A stretch of 64,000 nt of DNA from Amycolatopsis thermoflava N1165 (GCF_000473265.1 NZ_KI421511.1:429979-493978), one strand, 5' to 3'. Shown: positions 33,763 through 43,560, numbered from the stretch's first letter. Translations and numbers: made by a program. Notes: generated by a model not told the origin, from the sequence alone.

Positions 33763-34772
33763 GCACCTACACGCCCGCCGACGACCGCTACGACGCCGCC
33801 CAGTTCCGCCGCGCCGGCCACTCCGGTCTCGACCTCCCCGCGTTCTCCTTCGGGCTGTGGCAGAAGTTCGGCCCCGGCTACTCCTACGAAACCCGGCGCG
33901 AGATCGTGCTGCGCGCCTTCGACCTGGGCATCGCCCACTTCGACAACGCCGACCGCTATGGGCCGCCGCACCGCGCCGCCCAGGAGTTCTTCGGCCAGGT
34001 GCTCGCCCGAGACCTCAAGCCGTACCGGGACGAGCTGATCCTGTCCACCAAGGCAGGCAACCCGATCGGCAAGAGCCCCTACCTCAAGGGCGCCTCGCGC
34101 AAGTCGCTGCTGGCCTCGCTCGACCACAGCCTGCGCGACCTGGGCACCGACTACGTCGACATCTTCTACAGCCACAGCCCGGACGAGAGCACCCCGCTGG
34201 AGGAGACGGTGGGCGCTCTGGTCAGCGCGGTGCAGCAGGGCAAGGCGCTCTACGTCGGCATCTCCAACTACCAGCCGGACCGGGCGCGTGAGATCGCCGG
34301 GCTGCTGCGGCGGGCGGGTGTCCCGCTGTTGGTCCACCAGCCGCGGTATTCGATCTTCGACCGGCGGCCGGAACGCAACGGTCTGCTGGAGCTGGCCGCC
34401 GCCGAGGGGTTCGGCCTGATCGTGTATTCGCCGCTGGCGCAGGGGTTGCTGACCGACAAGTACCTGGTGGACATCCCCGACGGCGCGCGGGCGCGGGACA
34501 GCGCCTTCCTGTCGCCGGAGGTCATCGACGACACCTACCGGCAGCGGGCCGCGGCGTTGAACAAGATCGCGGCCGACCGTGGCCAGTCGCTGGCGCAGCT
34601 GGCGCTGCAGTGGGTGCTGCGCCGCCCGGAGGTCACCTCGGCGTTGATCGGCGCCAGTTCGGTCGCGCAACTGGACCACAACGTGCGGGCGCTGGATTTC
34701 CCGCCGCTGACCGAGGCGGAGCTGGCGGCGATCGACGAGCACGGCGTGCACGGCACCGGGCTGACGCTGTGA
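33759..34772 (+). CDS. aldo/keto reductase (YghZ/Kv-beta-like)
   Basis: A 337-residue aldo/keto reductase of the YghZ (glyceraldehyde 3-phosphate reductase-like) group. [26 protein letters not shown] (Asp and Tyr), [13 protein letters not shown] (Lys) and [13 protein letters not shown] (His) are the catalytic elements; the NAD(P) site is in [16 protein letters not shown] near the end. It is a second, distinct member immediately after another reductase, so the two are not a recent duplication. Same operon, overlaps of 4 bp on both sides. Confidence 0.88.
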   Translation: MSTYTPADDRYDAAQFRRAGHSGLDLPAFSFGLWQKFGPGYSYETRREIVLRAFDLGIAHFDNADRYGPPHRAAQEFFGQVLARDLKPYRDELILSTKAGNPIGKSPYLKGASRKSLLASLDHSLRDLGTDYVDIFYSHSPDESTPLEETVGALVSAVQQGKALYVGISNYQPDRAREIAGLLRRAGVPLLVHQPRYSIFDRRPERNGLLELAAAEGFGLIVYSPLAQGLLTDKYLVDIPDGARARDSAFLSPEVIDDTYRQRAAALNKIAADRGQSLAQLALQWVLRRPEVTSALIGASSVAQLDHNVRALDFPPLTEAELAAIDEHGVHGTGLTL

Positions 34773-35818
34773 ACGCCCCGATCGGTGCGGGTGTCGAGGA
34801 CGGGCGGCCGTTCCGGCTCAACTTCCTGCTGCACCTCGACGACGACCTGCCGCCGGCGCGGGCCTACCGGCAGGGGATCGAGCTGTTCCGCATCGCCGAG
34901 GCGCTGGGCTACGACTCGGGCTGGGTGATCCAGCGGCACTTCCGGCAGGGCAAGGAACACGTGTCCGCGCCGCTGGTCGTGCTGGCCGCGATCGCCGAGC
35001 ACACCAGCCGCATCGGGCTGGGCACCGGTGTGCTGGTGCTGCCGCTGGAGGACCCGCTCAAGGTGGCCGAGGACGCGGCGACCCTGGACGAGCTGTCCGG
35101 CGGCCGCCTGGAGCTCGGGGTCGGATCAGGGCCGTTCCCCGGCGCGTGGGAGGCGTTCGGGCGGGACCTGGACCGGCGGCACGACGAGTTCGACGCCGCG
35201 GTGGCGCGGCTGCACGAGGTGCTCGACGGCAAGGCGCTCAACAGCCTCGGCGAGGTGCTGCACCCACCCGGCGCCGGGGTGCGGCAGCGGCTGTGGCAGG
35301 CCACGACCAGTGCTCCCGGCCGGGCCGTGGCGTCCGCGGCGGCGGCCGGCCGCGCCGGGGACGGGCTGCAACTGTCCCGCGCGACCGCGTGGAGCGGCGG
35401 TTCGGTGCGCGAGGCGCAGCAGGCGCAGGCGGAGTGGATCCAGGCCTATCGGGCGGCGTGGACCGAGCCTGGTCGCGCGCCGCGAGTGCAGGTGTCGCGG
35501 GCGGTCTACCCGCACCCGGACCGGGCGGCGGCGGTGCGGCTGGTGACGCCCGGGGTGCGGCGGTGGCAGAGCTGGCAGTCGCACCGGCGGGACGCCGCGG
35601 GGCTCGGTGTGGCGGAGTACCTGGCGGCCGACCACGCGCTGCTCGGCCCGGCCGCGGAGCTGGCGGGGGAGCTCGCCGCCGACCCGGCCCTGCGACAGGC
35701 GACCGACCTGCTGGTCAGTTTCGTGCCCGGGGTGCCCGGCTTCGACGAGCACGTGCGGCTGCTGACGGACACGGCGACGGAACTCGCGCCGTTGCTGGGA
35801 TGGAGCCCGGCGTCGTGA
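34769..35818 (+). CDS. luciferase-like monooxygenase-family protein
   Basis: A 349-residue LLM-family enzyme. [43 protein letters not shown] and the segment from [47 protein letters not shown] are typical of the F420/FMN-dependent barrel. It resembles FMN-dependent alkanal-type members more than the DszA group. The GTG at 34769 overlaps the previous stop by 4 bp. Third of five LLM genes in this operon; substrate unknown. Confidence 0.82.
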   Translation: MNAPIGAGVEDGRPFRLNFLLHLDDDLPPARAYRQGIELFRIAEALGYDSGWVIQRHFRQGKEHVSAPLVVLAAIAEHTSRIGLGTGVLVLPLEDPLKVAEDAATLDELSGGRLELGVGSGPFPGAWEAFGRDLDRRHDEFDAAVARLHEVLDGKALNSLGEVLHPPGAGVRQRLWQATTSAPGRAVASAAAAGRAGDGLQLSRATAWSGGSVREAQQAQAEWIQAYRAAWTEPGRAPRVQVSRAVYPHPDRAAAVRLVTPGVRRWQSWQSHRRDAAGLGVAEYLAADHALLGPAAELAGELAADPALRQATDLLVSFVPGVPGFDEHVRLLTDTATELAPLLGWSPAS

Positions 35819-37131
35819 CCTTCCACCTGAACCTGTCCTTGATGACGCCCGGGCACTTCCGCACCGCGTGGCGGCTCCCGCACGCCGATCCACTGGCCTA
35901 TGTGGACATCGACCACTACCGGCGGCTCGCGCGGATCGCCGAGGAGGCGAAGATCGACGCGGTGTTCCTCGGCGACAGCCCGGCGCTGCGCGGCGAGATC
36001 GAGGACGCGCCGGGCACCGGTCTCGACCCGCTCGTGCTGCTGGGGCACCTCGCGGCGATCACCACGCACCTCGGGGTGATCGCCACCAGCTCGACCACCT
36101 ACAACTCGCCCTACAACCTCGCCCGGCGCTTCCAATCGCTGGACCACGTGACGCGAGGCCGGGCCGCGGTCAACGTCGTCACCACCGGCAGTCCCGCGGC
36201 GGCCGCGAACTTCGGTCTCGCCGAGCACCCGCCGAAGGGGGACCGGTACCGGCGGGCGCACGAATTCCTCGAGGTCGTCACGCGGCTGTGGGACAGCTGG
36301 GACCCGGGCGCGATCGTCGCCGACAAGCGGGGCGGCCGCTACGCCGACCCGGATCTCATCCACCGCATCGACCACGTGGGCGAGTTCTTCTCGGTGGCGG
36401 GCCCGCTGCCGGTCACCGCGGGACCGCAGGGGCGGCCGGTGATCGTGCAGGCCGGCGGGTCCGCGGAGGGGCTCGCGCTGGCGGGGCGGTTCGCCGACGT
36501 GGTGTTCACGGTGGCGCAGACCCAGGCCAAGGCCGTGGCCTTCCGCGACGACATCCGCGTGCGGGCGGCCGGAGCCGGGCGCCACCCGGACGACGTGAAG
36601 GTCTCGCTCGGCGTGGTCGTGCTCGTCGCGGAGACCGAGGCGCAGGCCCGGCGCCGGGAAGAGGAGCTGTACGCGACACTGCCGATCGAGCGGCTGTCCG
36701 CCGCGCTCGTGGCGAACCTCGGGCTGCCGCCGGACAGGTTCGGGCCGGATGATCCGATCACGGTCGCCGACTTGCCGGACCGGGTGCCGGAGAGCGCCTT
36801 CTCCGCCGGGTTCAGTGCCTCCACCCGCGCCCTGATCGCGGACGGGCCGCGCACGCCGCGGGAGCTCGTCCAGCGGGGCGCCGGGGGATCGGGGCACCGG
36901 CTGCTGGTCGGTTCGGCGGAGCAGGTCGCCGACGACCTGCAGGCGTGGTACGAGGCCGGCGCCGCCGACGGGTTCACGGTGATGCCGGCCGACACCGCCG
37001 TCGACTTCGAGAACTTCGCCCGGCTGGTCGTGCCGATCCTGCAGGAGCGCGGCCTGTTCCAGACCGGGTACCGCCACCCGACCCTGCGCGGCCGTCTCCT
37101 GGCGCGCCTGACCGAGGGAGCACTGTCGTGA
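35815..37131 (+). CDS. FMN-dependent monooxygenase, NtaA/SnaA/DszA family
   Basis: A 438-residue full-length member, close to the usual 440-450 residues. [19 protein letters not shown] near the start, [50 protein letters not shown] and [19 protein letters not shown] are diagnostic, as is the [18 protein letters not shown] insertion. Such enzymes use FMNH2 and oxygen to cleave C-S or C-N bonds. GTG 35815 overlaps the previous stop by 4 bp; ATG 35800 is an alternative. Likely the main ring- or sulfone-cleaving enzyme of the operon. Confidence 0.92.
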   Translation: MTFHLNLSLMTPGHFRTAWRLPHADPLAYVDIDHYRRLARIAEEAKIDAVFLGDSPALRGEIEDAPGTGLDPLVLLGHLAAITTHLGVIATSSTTYNSPYNLARRFQSLDHVTRGRAAVNVVTTGSPAAAANFGLAEHPPKGDRYRRAHEFLEVVTRLWDSWDPGAIVADKRGGRYADPDLIHRIDHVGEFFSVAGPLPVTAGPQGRPVIVQAGGSAEGLALAGRFADVVFTVAQTQAKAVAFRDDIRVRAAGAGRHPDDVKVSLGVVVLVAETEAQARRREEELYATLPIERLSAALVANLGLPPDRFGPDDPITVADLPDRVPESAFSAGFSASTRALIADGPRTPRELVQRGAGGSGHRLLVGSAEQVADDLQAWYEAGAADGFTVMPADTAVDFENFARLVVPILQERGLFQTGYRHPTLRGRLLARLTEGALS

Positions 37132-38195
37132 GTGCCGAATTCCTGTGGTACATCCCGAACCAGGCCGAGCCCGGCCACCGCGGCGACGCCGTCACCGCCG
37201 ACCACAACAGCCTGGACACCCTCACCGCACAGGCGAAAGCCCTGGAGGAGCACGGCTGGGGCGGCGCGCTGATCGGCACCGGCTGGGGACGGCCGGACAC
37301 CTTCACGGTCGCGACCGCACTGGCCGCGCGCACGACGACGTTCCAGCCGTTGATCGCGGTGCGGCCCGGCTACTGGCGGCCGGCGAACTTCGCCTCCGCC
37401 GCCGCGACACTGGACCACCTCACGCAGGGGCGGGTGCTGGTCAACATCGTGTCCGGAAAGGACAACCTCGCCGCCTACGGCGACAGCGAAGGCGACCAGG
37501 CCCAGCGGTACGCGCGCACCAAGGAGTTCCTGCGGATCGTGCGCAGGCTGTGGACCGAGGAGAACGTCACCTTCCACGGTGAGCACTTCAGCGTCACCGA
37601 CGCGACGGTGGCTCCGCGCCCGGTCGTGCGAGGCGAGCGCCGTCATCCGCGCCTGTACTTCGGCGGCGCGTCCGCGGCGGCCGAGGAGGTCGCCGCCACC
37701 GAGGCCGACGTGCAGTTGTTCTGGGGCGAGCCGCTGGACGGGGTCGCCGAGCGGATCGGCCGGCTGGAGCGGCTGAGCGAGAAACTCGGCCGGGAGCACG
37801 CGCCGCTGGAGTACGGGCTGCGCGTGACGACGCTGGTGCGGGACACGACGGAGCAGGCGTGGGCCGACGCGGAGGCGAAGGTCGAGGCGATGGCGAAGGG
37901 CGCGATCAGCCGCGACCCCAACCGGTTCGTCGCCACCGGCCAGCAACGGCTCCTGGAACTGGCCACCCGAGGCGACGTGCTCGACGACAACCTCTACACC
38001 GCGCCCGGCCGCTACGGCGGTGGCGGCGCCGGGACCACGTGGCTCGTCGGCTCGGCCGAGGACGTGGCGAAGTCGCTGCGCCGGTACCAGTCGCTGGGCA
38101 TCACGCACTTCGTCCTGTCCGACACCCCGTACCTGCCGGAGATCAAACGCCAGGGCGATCAGCTGCTGCCGTTGCTGAGGGAGGACAGCCGATGA
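37128..38195 (+). CDS. FMNH2-dependent alkanesulfonate monooxygenase-like (SsuD family)
   Basis: A 355-residue SsuD-type enzyme. AEFLWYIPNQAEPGHRG, EEHGWGGALIGTGWGRPDTFTVATALA, IAVRPGYWRPANFASAAATLDHLTQGRVLVNIVSGKD and PRLYFGGASAAAEEVAA are characteristic. SsuD converts alkanesulfonates to aldehydes and sulfite. It differs from the other SsuD-like protein of the window (40699-41826), so the region has two. The gene overlaps its neighbours by 4 bp on both sides. Confidence 0.9.
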   Translation: MSAEFLWYIPNQAEPGHRGDAVTADHNSLDTLTAQAKALEEHGWGGALIGTGWGRPDTFTVATALAARTTTFQPLIAVRPGYWRPANFASAAATLDHLTQGRVLVNIVSGKDNLAAYGDSEGDQAQRYARTKEFLRIVRRLWTEENVTFHGEHFSVTDATVAPRPVVRGERRHPRLYFGGASAAAEEVAATEADVQLFWGEPLDGVAERIGRLERLSEKLGREHAPLEYGLRVTTLVRDTTEQAWADAEAKVEAMAKGAISRDPNRFVATGQQRLLELATRGDVLDDNLYTAPGRYGGGGAGTTWLVGSAEDVAKSLRRYQSLGITHFVLSDTPYLPEIKRQGDQLLPLLREDSR

Positions 38196-39007
38196 CGGTC
38201 GAGGACCCCTACCGCGCCCGGTACGGTCCCGGCGCGCCGACGGACCTCCCCGATCGGTGGAGCGATCTGGTGGCCGCGCAGCTGGCCCACCGCTCGGTGC
38301 GCGCCTACCTGCCGGATCCGGTCTCCGACGCGACGCTGACCACGCTGATCGCGGCGGCCCAGTCCGCGCCGTCGTCGAGCAACCTGCAGTTGTGGAGCGT
38401 GGTCGCCGTCCGTGATCCGCGGCGGCGCGCCCGGCTGGCCGAGGTCGCCGGCGGTCAGCGGCACATCACGGAGGCGCCACTGCTGCTGGTGTGGCTCGCC
38501 GACCTCGCCCGCGCCCGGCGGATCGCGGCGGAGGCGGGCGCCTCCGGCGGGGGGGCGGACTACCTGGAAAGCGCTCTGGTGGCCGTCATCGATGCCGCGC
38601 TGGCGGCCCAGAACGCCGCGCTGGCCGCGGAATCCCTGGGGCTGGGCACGGTGTTCGCCGGCGCGTTGCGCAACGACCCGCTCGCGGTGTCGCGCGAGCT
38701 GGGGCTGCCCGCACACGTGTTCCCGGTGTTCGGGCTCGTGGTCGGGCATCCGGACCCGGCACGAGCCACCGAAATCAAGCCGCGGCTGGCGCAACGCGTG
38801 GTGCTGCACCACGAGCGCTACGACGACTCCGCGCAGGCCGACGGGATCCGCGACTACGAGAAACTCCTGGCCGACTTCTACACCGAGGCGGGCCTGGAGC
38901 CCAGCTGGCTGCGGCGGGTGGCGGACCGCTTCGGCAGCGTCGAGGGACTGCGCGGCCGCGACAGGCTGCGCGAAGCGTTCCGGCGACAGGGTTTCCAGCT
39001 GCGCTGA
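38192..39007 (+). CDS. nitroreductase-family flavoprotein
   Basis: A 271-residue nitroreductase-fold protein. AQLAHRSVRAYLPDPVSDATLTTLIAAAQSAPSSSNLQLW contains the Arg-Ser and Ser-Ser-Asn-Leu-Gln FMN contacts, and AALAAESLGLGTVFAGALRNDP the typical dimer helix. Last gene of the 13-gene operon, whose enzymes need reduced flavin; no SsuE/DszD-type reductase is encoded nearby, so this NAD(P)H-dependent flavoprotein is a candidate FMN reductase. It ends 22 bp from the convergent ssuB gene. Confidence 0.88.
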   Translation: MTVEDPYRARYGPGAPTDLPDRWSDLVAAQLAHRSVRAYLPDPVSDATLTTLIAAAQSAPSSSNLQLWSVVAVRDPRRRARLAEVAGGQRHITEAPLLLVWLADLARARRIAAEAGASGGGADYLESALVAVIDAALAAQNAALAAESLGLGTVFAGALRNDPLAVSRELGLPAHVFPVFGLVVGHPDPARATEIKPRLAQRVVLHHERYDDSAQADGIRDYEKLLADFYTEAGLEPSWLRRVADRFGSVEGLRGRDRLREAFRRQGFQLR

Positions 39008-39029
39008 CCGCAGGCCAGCGGGAAGCCGC

Positions 39030-39731
39030 TCAGTGCGCCGGTTCCAGGGCGCCCAGCTCGGCGAGCAGCTCGGTCCGCAACGCGGCCACCCGGTGGTCGT
39101 CGGCGGCGCGTGGCCGGCCGACGTCCACCACAGCCGAGTGGGTGATCCGGCCCGCCGAGAGCACCAGCACCCGGTCCGCGAGCTTGATCGCCTCGTCGAC
39201 GTCGTGGGTCACCAGCAGCACCGACGGGCGGTGCCGGGTCCACAGGCCGGCCACCAGATCGTGCATCGCCACCCGGGTGAGCGCGTCGAGCGCGCCGAAG
39301 GGCTCGTCGAGGAGCAACAGCTTCGGCTCGCGCACCAGTGCCCGCGCCAGTGACACGCGCTGCGCCTCGCCGCCGGAGAGGGTCAGCGGCCACGCCCGGG
39401 CGTGGCCGGCGAGCCCGACCTCGGCGAGTGCGCGTTCCGCCAGCTGTTTCCGGTCCGGCACGTCCAGGCCGAGGACCACGTTGCGCCACACCCGCTGCCA
39501 CGGCAGCAGCCGCGGCTCCTGGAACGCCGCCGCTACCTCGGCGGGCAGCGTCAGCTCCGCCGATTCCGTGCCGGAGTCGAGACCGGCCAGCACGCGCAGC
39601 AGGGTCGACTTCCCGGATCCGCTGCGCCCGAGCAGCGCGACGAACTCGCCCTCGCCGATGGTGAGGTCGAGTCCGTCGAGGACGGTCCGGTCGTCGAACC
39701 GACGGGTCAGCCCGGTGATCCGGACGGTCAT
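39030..39731 (-). CDS. ssuB: sulfonate/taurine-type ABC transporter ATP-binding protein
   Basis: A 233-residue ATPase of the SsuB/TauB/NrtD group. Walker A GRSGSGKST near residues 34-42, Q-loop AAFQEPRLLPW, signature LSGGEAQR, Walker B LLLDEPFGALD and the H-loop LVTHDVDEA are all intact. AFQEPRLLPWQ is typical of SsuB. Last gene of the minus-strand ssu operon, coupled by a 4-bp overlap with the preceding lipoprotein gene. Energises import through SsuC. Confidence 0.92.
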   Translation of the reverse strand: MTVRITGLTRRFDDRTVLDGLDLTIGEGEFVALLGRSGSGKSTLLRVLAGLDSGTESAELTLPAEVAAAFQEPRLLPWQRVWRNVVLGLDVPDRKQLAERALAEVGLAGHARAWPLTLSGGEAQRVSLARALVREPKLLLLDEPFGALDALTRVAMHDLVAGLWTRHRPSVLLVTHDVDEAIKLADRVLVLSAGRITHSAVVDVGRPRAADDHRVAALRTELLAELGALEPAH

Positions 39732-40702
39732 CGCAGCGTGGTGGCGTCGACGGTGCTGCGCGAGGTGTCCACCAGGCCCGGCGCCAGTCCGCTGGTCTGG
39801 TAGAACCGCGCGACCTGCGCGAACTCCGCCTGGATGGTCGCGTCGGCCGGCACGATCCGCGGCGGGCGGACCGCCTTGATCGCCGCGGCCACCGCATCGC
39901 TCGCGCCCTTGGCCCGGTACGCCGCGGCCAGGTAGTCCGGGTCGGCCGCTGCCTTGGCCGCCTCCGCCTGCAGCGCCCGGTACACCGCCGCGACCTGCGC
40001 GGGGTGGGCGGTCAGGAACGCGCGGGACACGACGTGGATCGTGCGGTTCGCCGCACCGACGTCCTTGGCCAGCGCCACCACTTTCGCGCCCTCGGTCGTC
40101 TTCGCCGCGGCCAGGTACTGGTCCCACGTCGCCCACGCGTCGACCTGCCCGCTGCTGAAGGCGGTCGCCGCGTCCTGCGGCGACAGGTAGGTCCGCGTCA
40201 CGGCGTCCGCCGGGATGCCGGCCGAGGCGAGCGCCTGCAGGAGCAGGTACTCGCCGGTGCCGCCCTTGTTGACCGCGACGGTCTTGCCCACCAGGTCGGC
40301 GAGCGTGGCGATGTTCTTGCCGGGCGCGGCGACGATGCCCTGCGTGTCGTTGTCGTTCTCCTCGACCGCGAACGCCACCAGGTCCGGGTTGGTCTCGAGC
40401 GCGGTCACCAGCGAGGTGGTGCTGCCCGAGGTCAGGTCGATCTGCCCGGCCGTGAGCGCCTGCGCGGCCGGGGCGAACGCGGCGAACGGCGGCGACCACT
40501 GCACGCTGCCACCGGCGGCCTCGACCTCCTTGGCCAGCCCGCCGTCCGCCTGGTTGAGGGTCAGCAGGTTCAGCGTCGCGAGCGGGCCGATCCGCAGCAC
40601 GCCGGTGTCGGCCGACGAGGTGGTCGTGCCGGTGGGGGCGGGCGAGCAGGCGCTCACCAGGGCGAGCACCGCGGTCGCGGCGAGGATCAGGCGTCGTTTC
40701 AC
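39728..40702 (-). CDS. ABC transporter substrate-binding lipoprotein (SsuA-like)
   Basis: A 324-residue exported protein. Lys-Arg-Arg, a hydrophobic core and the lipobox LVSAC mark a lipoprotein signal. The mature part follows the NMT1/SsuA pattern: VLRIGPLATLNLLTL, LTAGQIDLTSGSTTSLVTAL, IATLADLVGKTVAVNKGGTGEYLLLQAL, and FSSGQVDAWATWDQYLAAA. It starts at GTG 40702, overlapping the ssuD stop by 4 bp. This is the only SBP-fold protein in the ssu operon with an export signal, hence the likely partner of SsuB and SsuC. Ligand probably a sulfonate or related organosulfur compound. Confidence 0.9.
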   Translation of the reverse strand: MKRRLILAATAVLALVSACSPAPTGTTTSSADTGVLRIGPLATLNLLTLNQADGGLAKEVEAAGGSVQWSPPFAAFAPAAQALTAGQIDLTSGSTTSLVTALETNPDLVAFAVEENDNDTQGIVAAPGKNIATLADLVGKTVAVNKGGTGEYLLLQALASAGIPADAVTRTYLSPQDAATAFSSGQVDAWATWDQYLAAAKTTEGAKVVALAKDVGAANRTIHVVSRAFLTAHPAQVAAVYRALQAEAAKAAADPDYLAAAYRAKGASDAVAAAIKAVRPPRIVPADATIQAEFAQVARFYQTSGLAPGLVDTSRSTVDATTLR

Positions 40703-41826
40703 TTCTTCCACCCTTCGGTCCAGCTGTTCCAGGTCGCGCGGACGTCGCCGCCGTCCCGCGGGGCGTCCCCGCGGCTCACCGGCAGGTGCGGCAGCACGAG
40801 CTCGCCCACGCGGTAGGCCTCCTCCAGCAGCGGCATGCCGGACACGATGAACGTGTCCACCCCGGCGTCCCGATACTCGCCGATGCGCTCGACGACCTGC
40901 TCCGGGTTGCCCACGATCGCGGTGCCCGGGCCGTTGCGGACCAGCCCGATGCCCGACCACAGGTTCGGGTACACCTCCAGCTCGCGCAGGTCCTTCGGCT
41001 TGCGCCCGCCGTGCAGGGCGCTCATCCGCTGCTGGCCCACCGAGTCGGTGCCGCGCACACCGGCCTGGGTGCGGGCCACGGACTCGTCGTCCATGTGGTC
41101 GTACAGGTCCTGCGCGGCGCGCCAGGCCTCTTCCTCGGTCTCGCGAACCACCACGTACAGCCGGACCCCGAACTTCAGGTCCTCCCGGCCGTGCGCGGCG
41201 GCGCGCTCGCGCAGCTGGGCGATCTTCTCCTTGGCGGCGACCGGCGTCTCGCCCCACGTGAGGTAGGTGTCGATGTGCTTGGCCGCCACGTCGAGCGCGG
41301 CGTCCGACGACCCGCCGAACCACAACGGCGGCGCCGGCTTCTGCACCGGCGGCAGCGTCAGCGACCCGCCGAGGACGTCGACGTAGCGGCCGCGGAAGTC
41401 GACGGTCTCCCCGGCCATCAGCTGCTTGAACACGGTCAGCCACTCGTCGGAGTAGTGGTAGCGCTCGTCGTGCCCGAGGTGGACGCCGTACCCCGCGAGC
41501 AGCTTGGTGTCCCCGTTGACGATGTTGATCCGCAGCCGCCCGCCGGAGAACTGGTCGAACGTGGCGGCCATCTTGGCCAGCAGCGTCGGCGACACCAGCG
41601 GCGGGTGCACCGCGACGAGGAACTGGAACCGGTCGGTGTAGGGGATCAGCGACGAGCCGAGCACCCACGCGTCGTGCGCGCCGGTAGCCAGCAGCGCGCC
41701 GGTGAAACCGAGGTGGTCCACCGCGCGCGCGACCTGCTGGAAGTAGGCGTAGTTCAGCGGGCGGGCGCCGTCCTCCCGCCACGGGTAGCGGCCGTCGGGG
41801 CCGGTCAGATACCAGAGGACGTCCAT
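40699..41826 (-). CDS. ssuD: FMNH2-dependent alkanesulfonate monooxygenase
   Basis: A 375-residue SsuD-family enzyme releasing sulfite from alkanesulfonates. WYLTGPDGRYPWREDGARPL, GFTGALLATGAHDAWVLGSSLIP, AVHPPLVSPTLLAKMAATFDQFSGGRLRINIVNGD and PLWFGGSSDAALDVAAKH match the family. The TIM-barrel size equals E. coli SsuD (about 380). It overlaps the end of the preceding gene by 22 bp. ssu context with ssuB and ssuC makes this the canonical SsuD of the window. Confidence 0.92.
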   Translation of the reverse strand: MDVLWYLTGPDGRYPWREDGARPLNYAYFQQVARAVDHLGFTGALLATGAHDAWVLGSSLIPYTDRFQFLVAVHPPLVSPTLLAKMAATFDQFSGGRLRINIVNGDTKLLAGYGVHLGHDERYHYSDEWLTVFKQLMAGETVDFRGRYVDVLGGSLTLPPVQKPAPPLWFGGSSDAALDVAAKHIDTYLTWGETPVAAKEKIAQLRERAAAHGREDLKFGVRLYVVVRETEEEAWRAAQDLYDHMDDESVARTQAGVRGTDSVGQQRMSALHGGRKPKDLRELEVYPNLWSGIGLVRNGPGTAIVGNPEQVVERIGEYRDAGVDTFIVSGMPLLEEAYRVGELVLPHLPVSRGDAPRDGGDVRATWNSWTEGWKK

Positions 41827-42698
41827 GAAGTGGTCTCCTTTCCGAATGCGGGTCCGCGGACGGCGCCCGCGATGTCGACGGGCCGGGGCAGCACTCCGGC
41901 CCGGGCGAGCAGGTCGGCGTGCCGCTGTTGCTCGGTCACGAAGTCGTCGCCGGGGCGGGTCAGGCCCCAGCTGCGCCGGGCCAGGACCTCGGTCCAGTCG
42001 GCGGAAGCGGTTCCGGTGAGCAGCCGGGCGGCCTCGGCGGGGTCGGCGGCGATGCGGCGGTCGGACGCGTCCAGCGCGGTCAGCACCGCGGCGATCGCGT
42101 CCGGCGCCGCGTCCACAACGGACCGCAGCGACCAGATGACAGAGCGGTTCGAGTGGTGCTCGCCGACTCCGGTGACGACGCGGACCGGTGCGTACCGTTC
42201 CAGGTCGGCCAGCGCCGGGTCGGTCACGATCCAGGCGTCGATCCCGCCGCGCAGCAGCGCGTCCCGGGCGGTCGCGTCGTTGAGCTCGACGACCGTCACG
42301 TCGTGCCAGCCCATTCCCGCCGCGGTGAGCGCGGCGATCAGCAGTTGCGGGTGCCACGACAGCGGCATCACCGCCACGCTGCGCCCGGCGAGATCGGTGA
42401 CGTCGCGGACCGGTGAGCCGTCGAGCACCACGAGCCCGCCGCGGTCCGGCCGTGGGGGAGTGGCGGCCAGCAGGACGACGTCGAGCCCGGTGGCGAGCGC
42501 GTGCAGCGGCGGGGTGGAACCGGTGCCGCCGACGTCCAGCGCCCCGGCCCGGAACAGCGGGATCGTCTGGTTCCCGCTGTTGTAGGGGAAGAACTCGGCG
42601 TCCACACCGGATGCCCGCAACTGCTCGGCGGTGTCCGGGCGGCGGCTGAAGACCGCCAGTGAGGTGTTGTTCGGGTGCGCCCCGATGCGGATCGGCAT
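41805..42698 (-). CDS. binding-protein-fold protein without export signal (SsuA/DszB-like)
   Basis: A 297-residue protein with NMT1/SsuA-type fold features (IPLFRAGALDVGGTGSTPPLHALATGLDVVLLA, ALLRGGIDAWIVTDPALADLE) but beginning directly as MPIRIGAHPNN: no signal peptide, no lipobox and no cysteine at all. DszB desulfinase is a cytosolic protein of this fold; its catalytic Cys27 aligns roughly with His8 here. It may therefore be a cytosolic enzyme or ligand sensor rather than a transport protein. A paralogue with the same HPNN start is encoded at 44030-44929. Ends inside ssuD. Confidence 0.8.
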   Translation of the reverse strand: MPIRIGAHPNNTSLAVFSRRPDTAEQLRASGVDAEFFPYNSGNQTIPLFRAGALDVGGTGSTPPLHALATGLDVVLLAATPPRPDRGGLVVLDGSPVRDVTDLAGRSVAVMPLSWHPQLLIAALTAAGMGWHDVTVVELNDATARDALLRGGIDAWIVTDPALADLERYAPVRVVTGVGEHHSNRSVIWSLRSVVDAAPDAIAAVLTALDASDRRIAADPAEAARLLTGTASADWTEVLARRSWGLTRPGDDFVTEQQRHADLLARAGVLPRPVDIAGAVRGPAFGKETTSWTSSGI

Positions 42699-42707
42699 GT
42701 CGCCCTC

Positions 42708-43508
42708 TCAGGTGCCGGTGAAGGTGTTGCGCCAGGTCAGCAGCGAACGTTCGAGCAGCCGCACCAGCCAGTCGGTGACCAGCCCGAGCAGGGCGTACAC
42801 GGCGATGCACAGCACCACCACGTCGGTGGCGATGAACTGCTGGGCGTTGACGAGAAGGAAACCGATGCCGGCGTCGGAGTTCACGGTCTCGGCGATGATG
42901 ACCGCGATCCACGAGTTGCCGAGCGCGAACCGCAGTCCGGTGAGGACGGACGGCAGCGCCCCGGGCAGCAGCACCGTGCGGGCGGTGCGCAGGCGCCCGA
43001 GCCGGTAGAGCTGCGCGACCTCGACGAGCTTGCGGTCCACGTCCCGGACGCCGGCGAAGGTGTTGAGGTACATCGGCACCGCGGAGGCGACCGCGATCAG
43101 CAGCACCTTCGGCGTCTGCCCGAGACCGAACCACAGGATGAACAGCGGCACCAGCGCGGTGAACGGGATCGTGCGCACCATCTGCATCGGACGGTCCACG
43201 ACGTCCTCGCCGACGCGGGAGAACCCGGCGAGGACGCCGAGGACGAGACCAGCGGTCACGCCCAGCGCGGCGCCGGAGGCGACCCGGCCCAGGCTCACCA
43301 GCAGCGCCTCGCCGAGGGTGCCGTCGGCGATCTCGCGCCACGCGGTGAGCAGGATGCGGTCGGGGCCGGGCAGGGTGTTGGGCGAGAGCACGCCGGTGAC
43401 CGCGCACAGGTACCAGACCAGCACGATCACCACGGTGCTGAGCCACGGCCGAAGGCGCCGCCAGGGTGAGCGGGCGCGCGCGGGCGCGACCGCGGAACGT
43501 GTTGCCAT
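42708..43508 (-). CDS. ssuC: sulfonate-type ABC transporter permease
   Basis: A 266-residue permease with six helices. RPWLSTVVIVLVWYLCAV and the EAA loop DVDRKLVEVAQLYRLGRLRTARTVLLPGALPSVLTGLRFALGNSW, then VIIAETVNSDAGIGFLL, are typical of SsuC/TauC/NrtB. It starts at ATG 43508 behind GAGGAAC. It lies 52 bp after a 21-codon leader peptide that may set its expression, and precedes a signal-less SBP-fold gene by 9 bp. Confidence 0.92.
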   Translation of the reverse strand: MATRSAVAPARARSPWRRLRPWLSTVVIVLVWYLCAVTGVLSPNTLPGPDRILLTAWREIADGTLGEALLVSLGRVASGAALGVTAGLVLGVLAGFSRVGEDVVDRPMQMVRTIPFTALVPLFILWFGLGQTPKVLLIAVASAVPMYLNTFAGVRDVDRKLVEVAQLYRLGRLRTARTVLLPGALPSVLTGLRFALGNSWIAVIIAETVNSDAGIGFLLVNAQQFIATDVVVLCIAVYALLGLVTDWLVRLLERSLLTWRNTFTGT

Positions 43509-43560
43509 GAAAAGGAGTTCCTCGGATCGGGGTGGGGAGGGCGCGGCGACGGGCCCGGAA

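Noticed and set aside
39007..39030. Terminator between the nitroreductase-like gene and ssuB
   Set aside because: Only a 5-bp AGCGG/CCGCT stem is present, too weak to call.
39728..41782. Upstream extension of the ssuA lipoprotein frame through ssuD
   Set aside because: The extension is out-of-frame ssuD sequence; the lipoprotein signal begins at GTG 40702.
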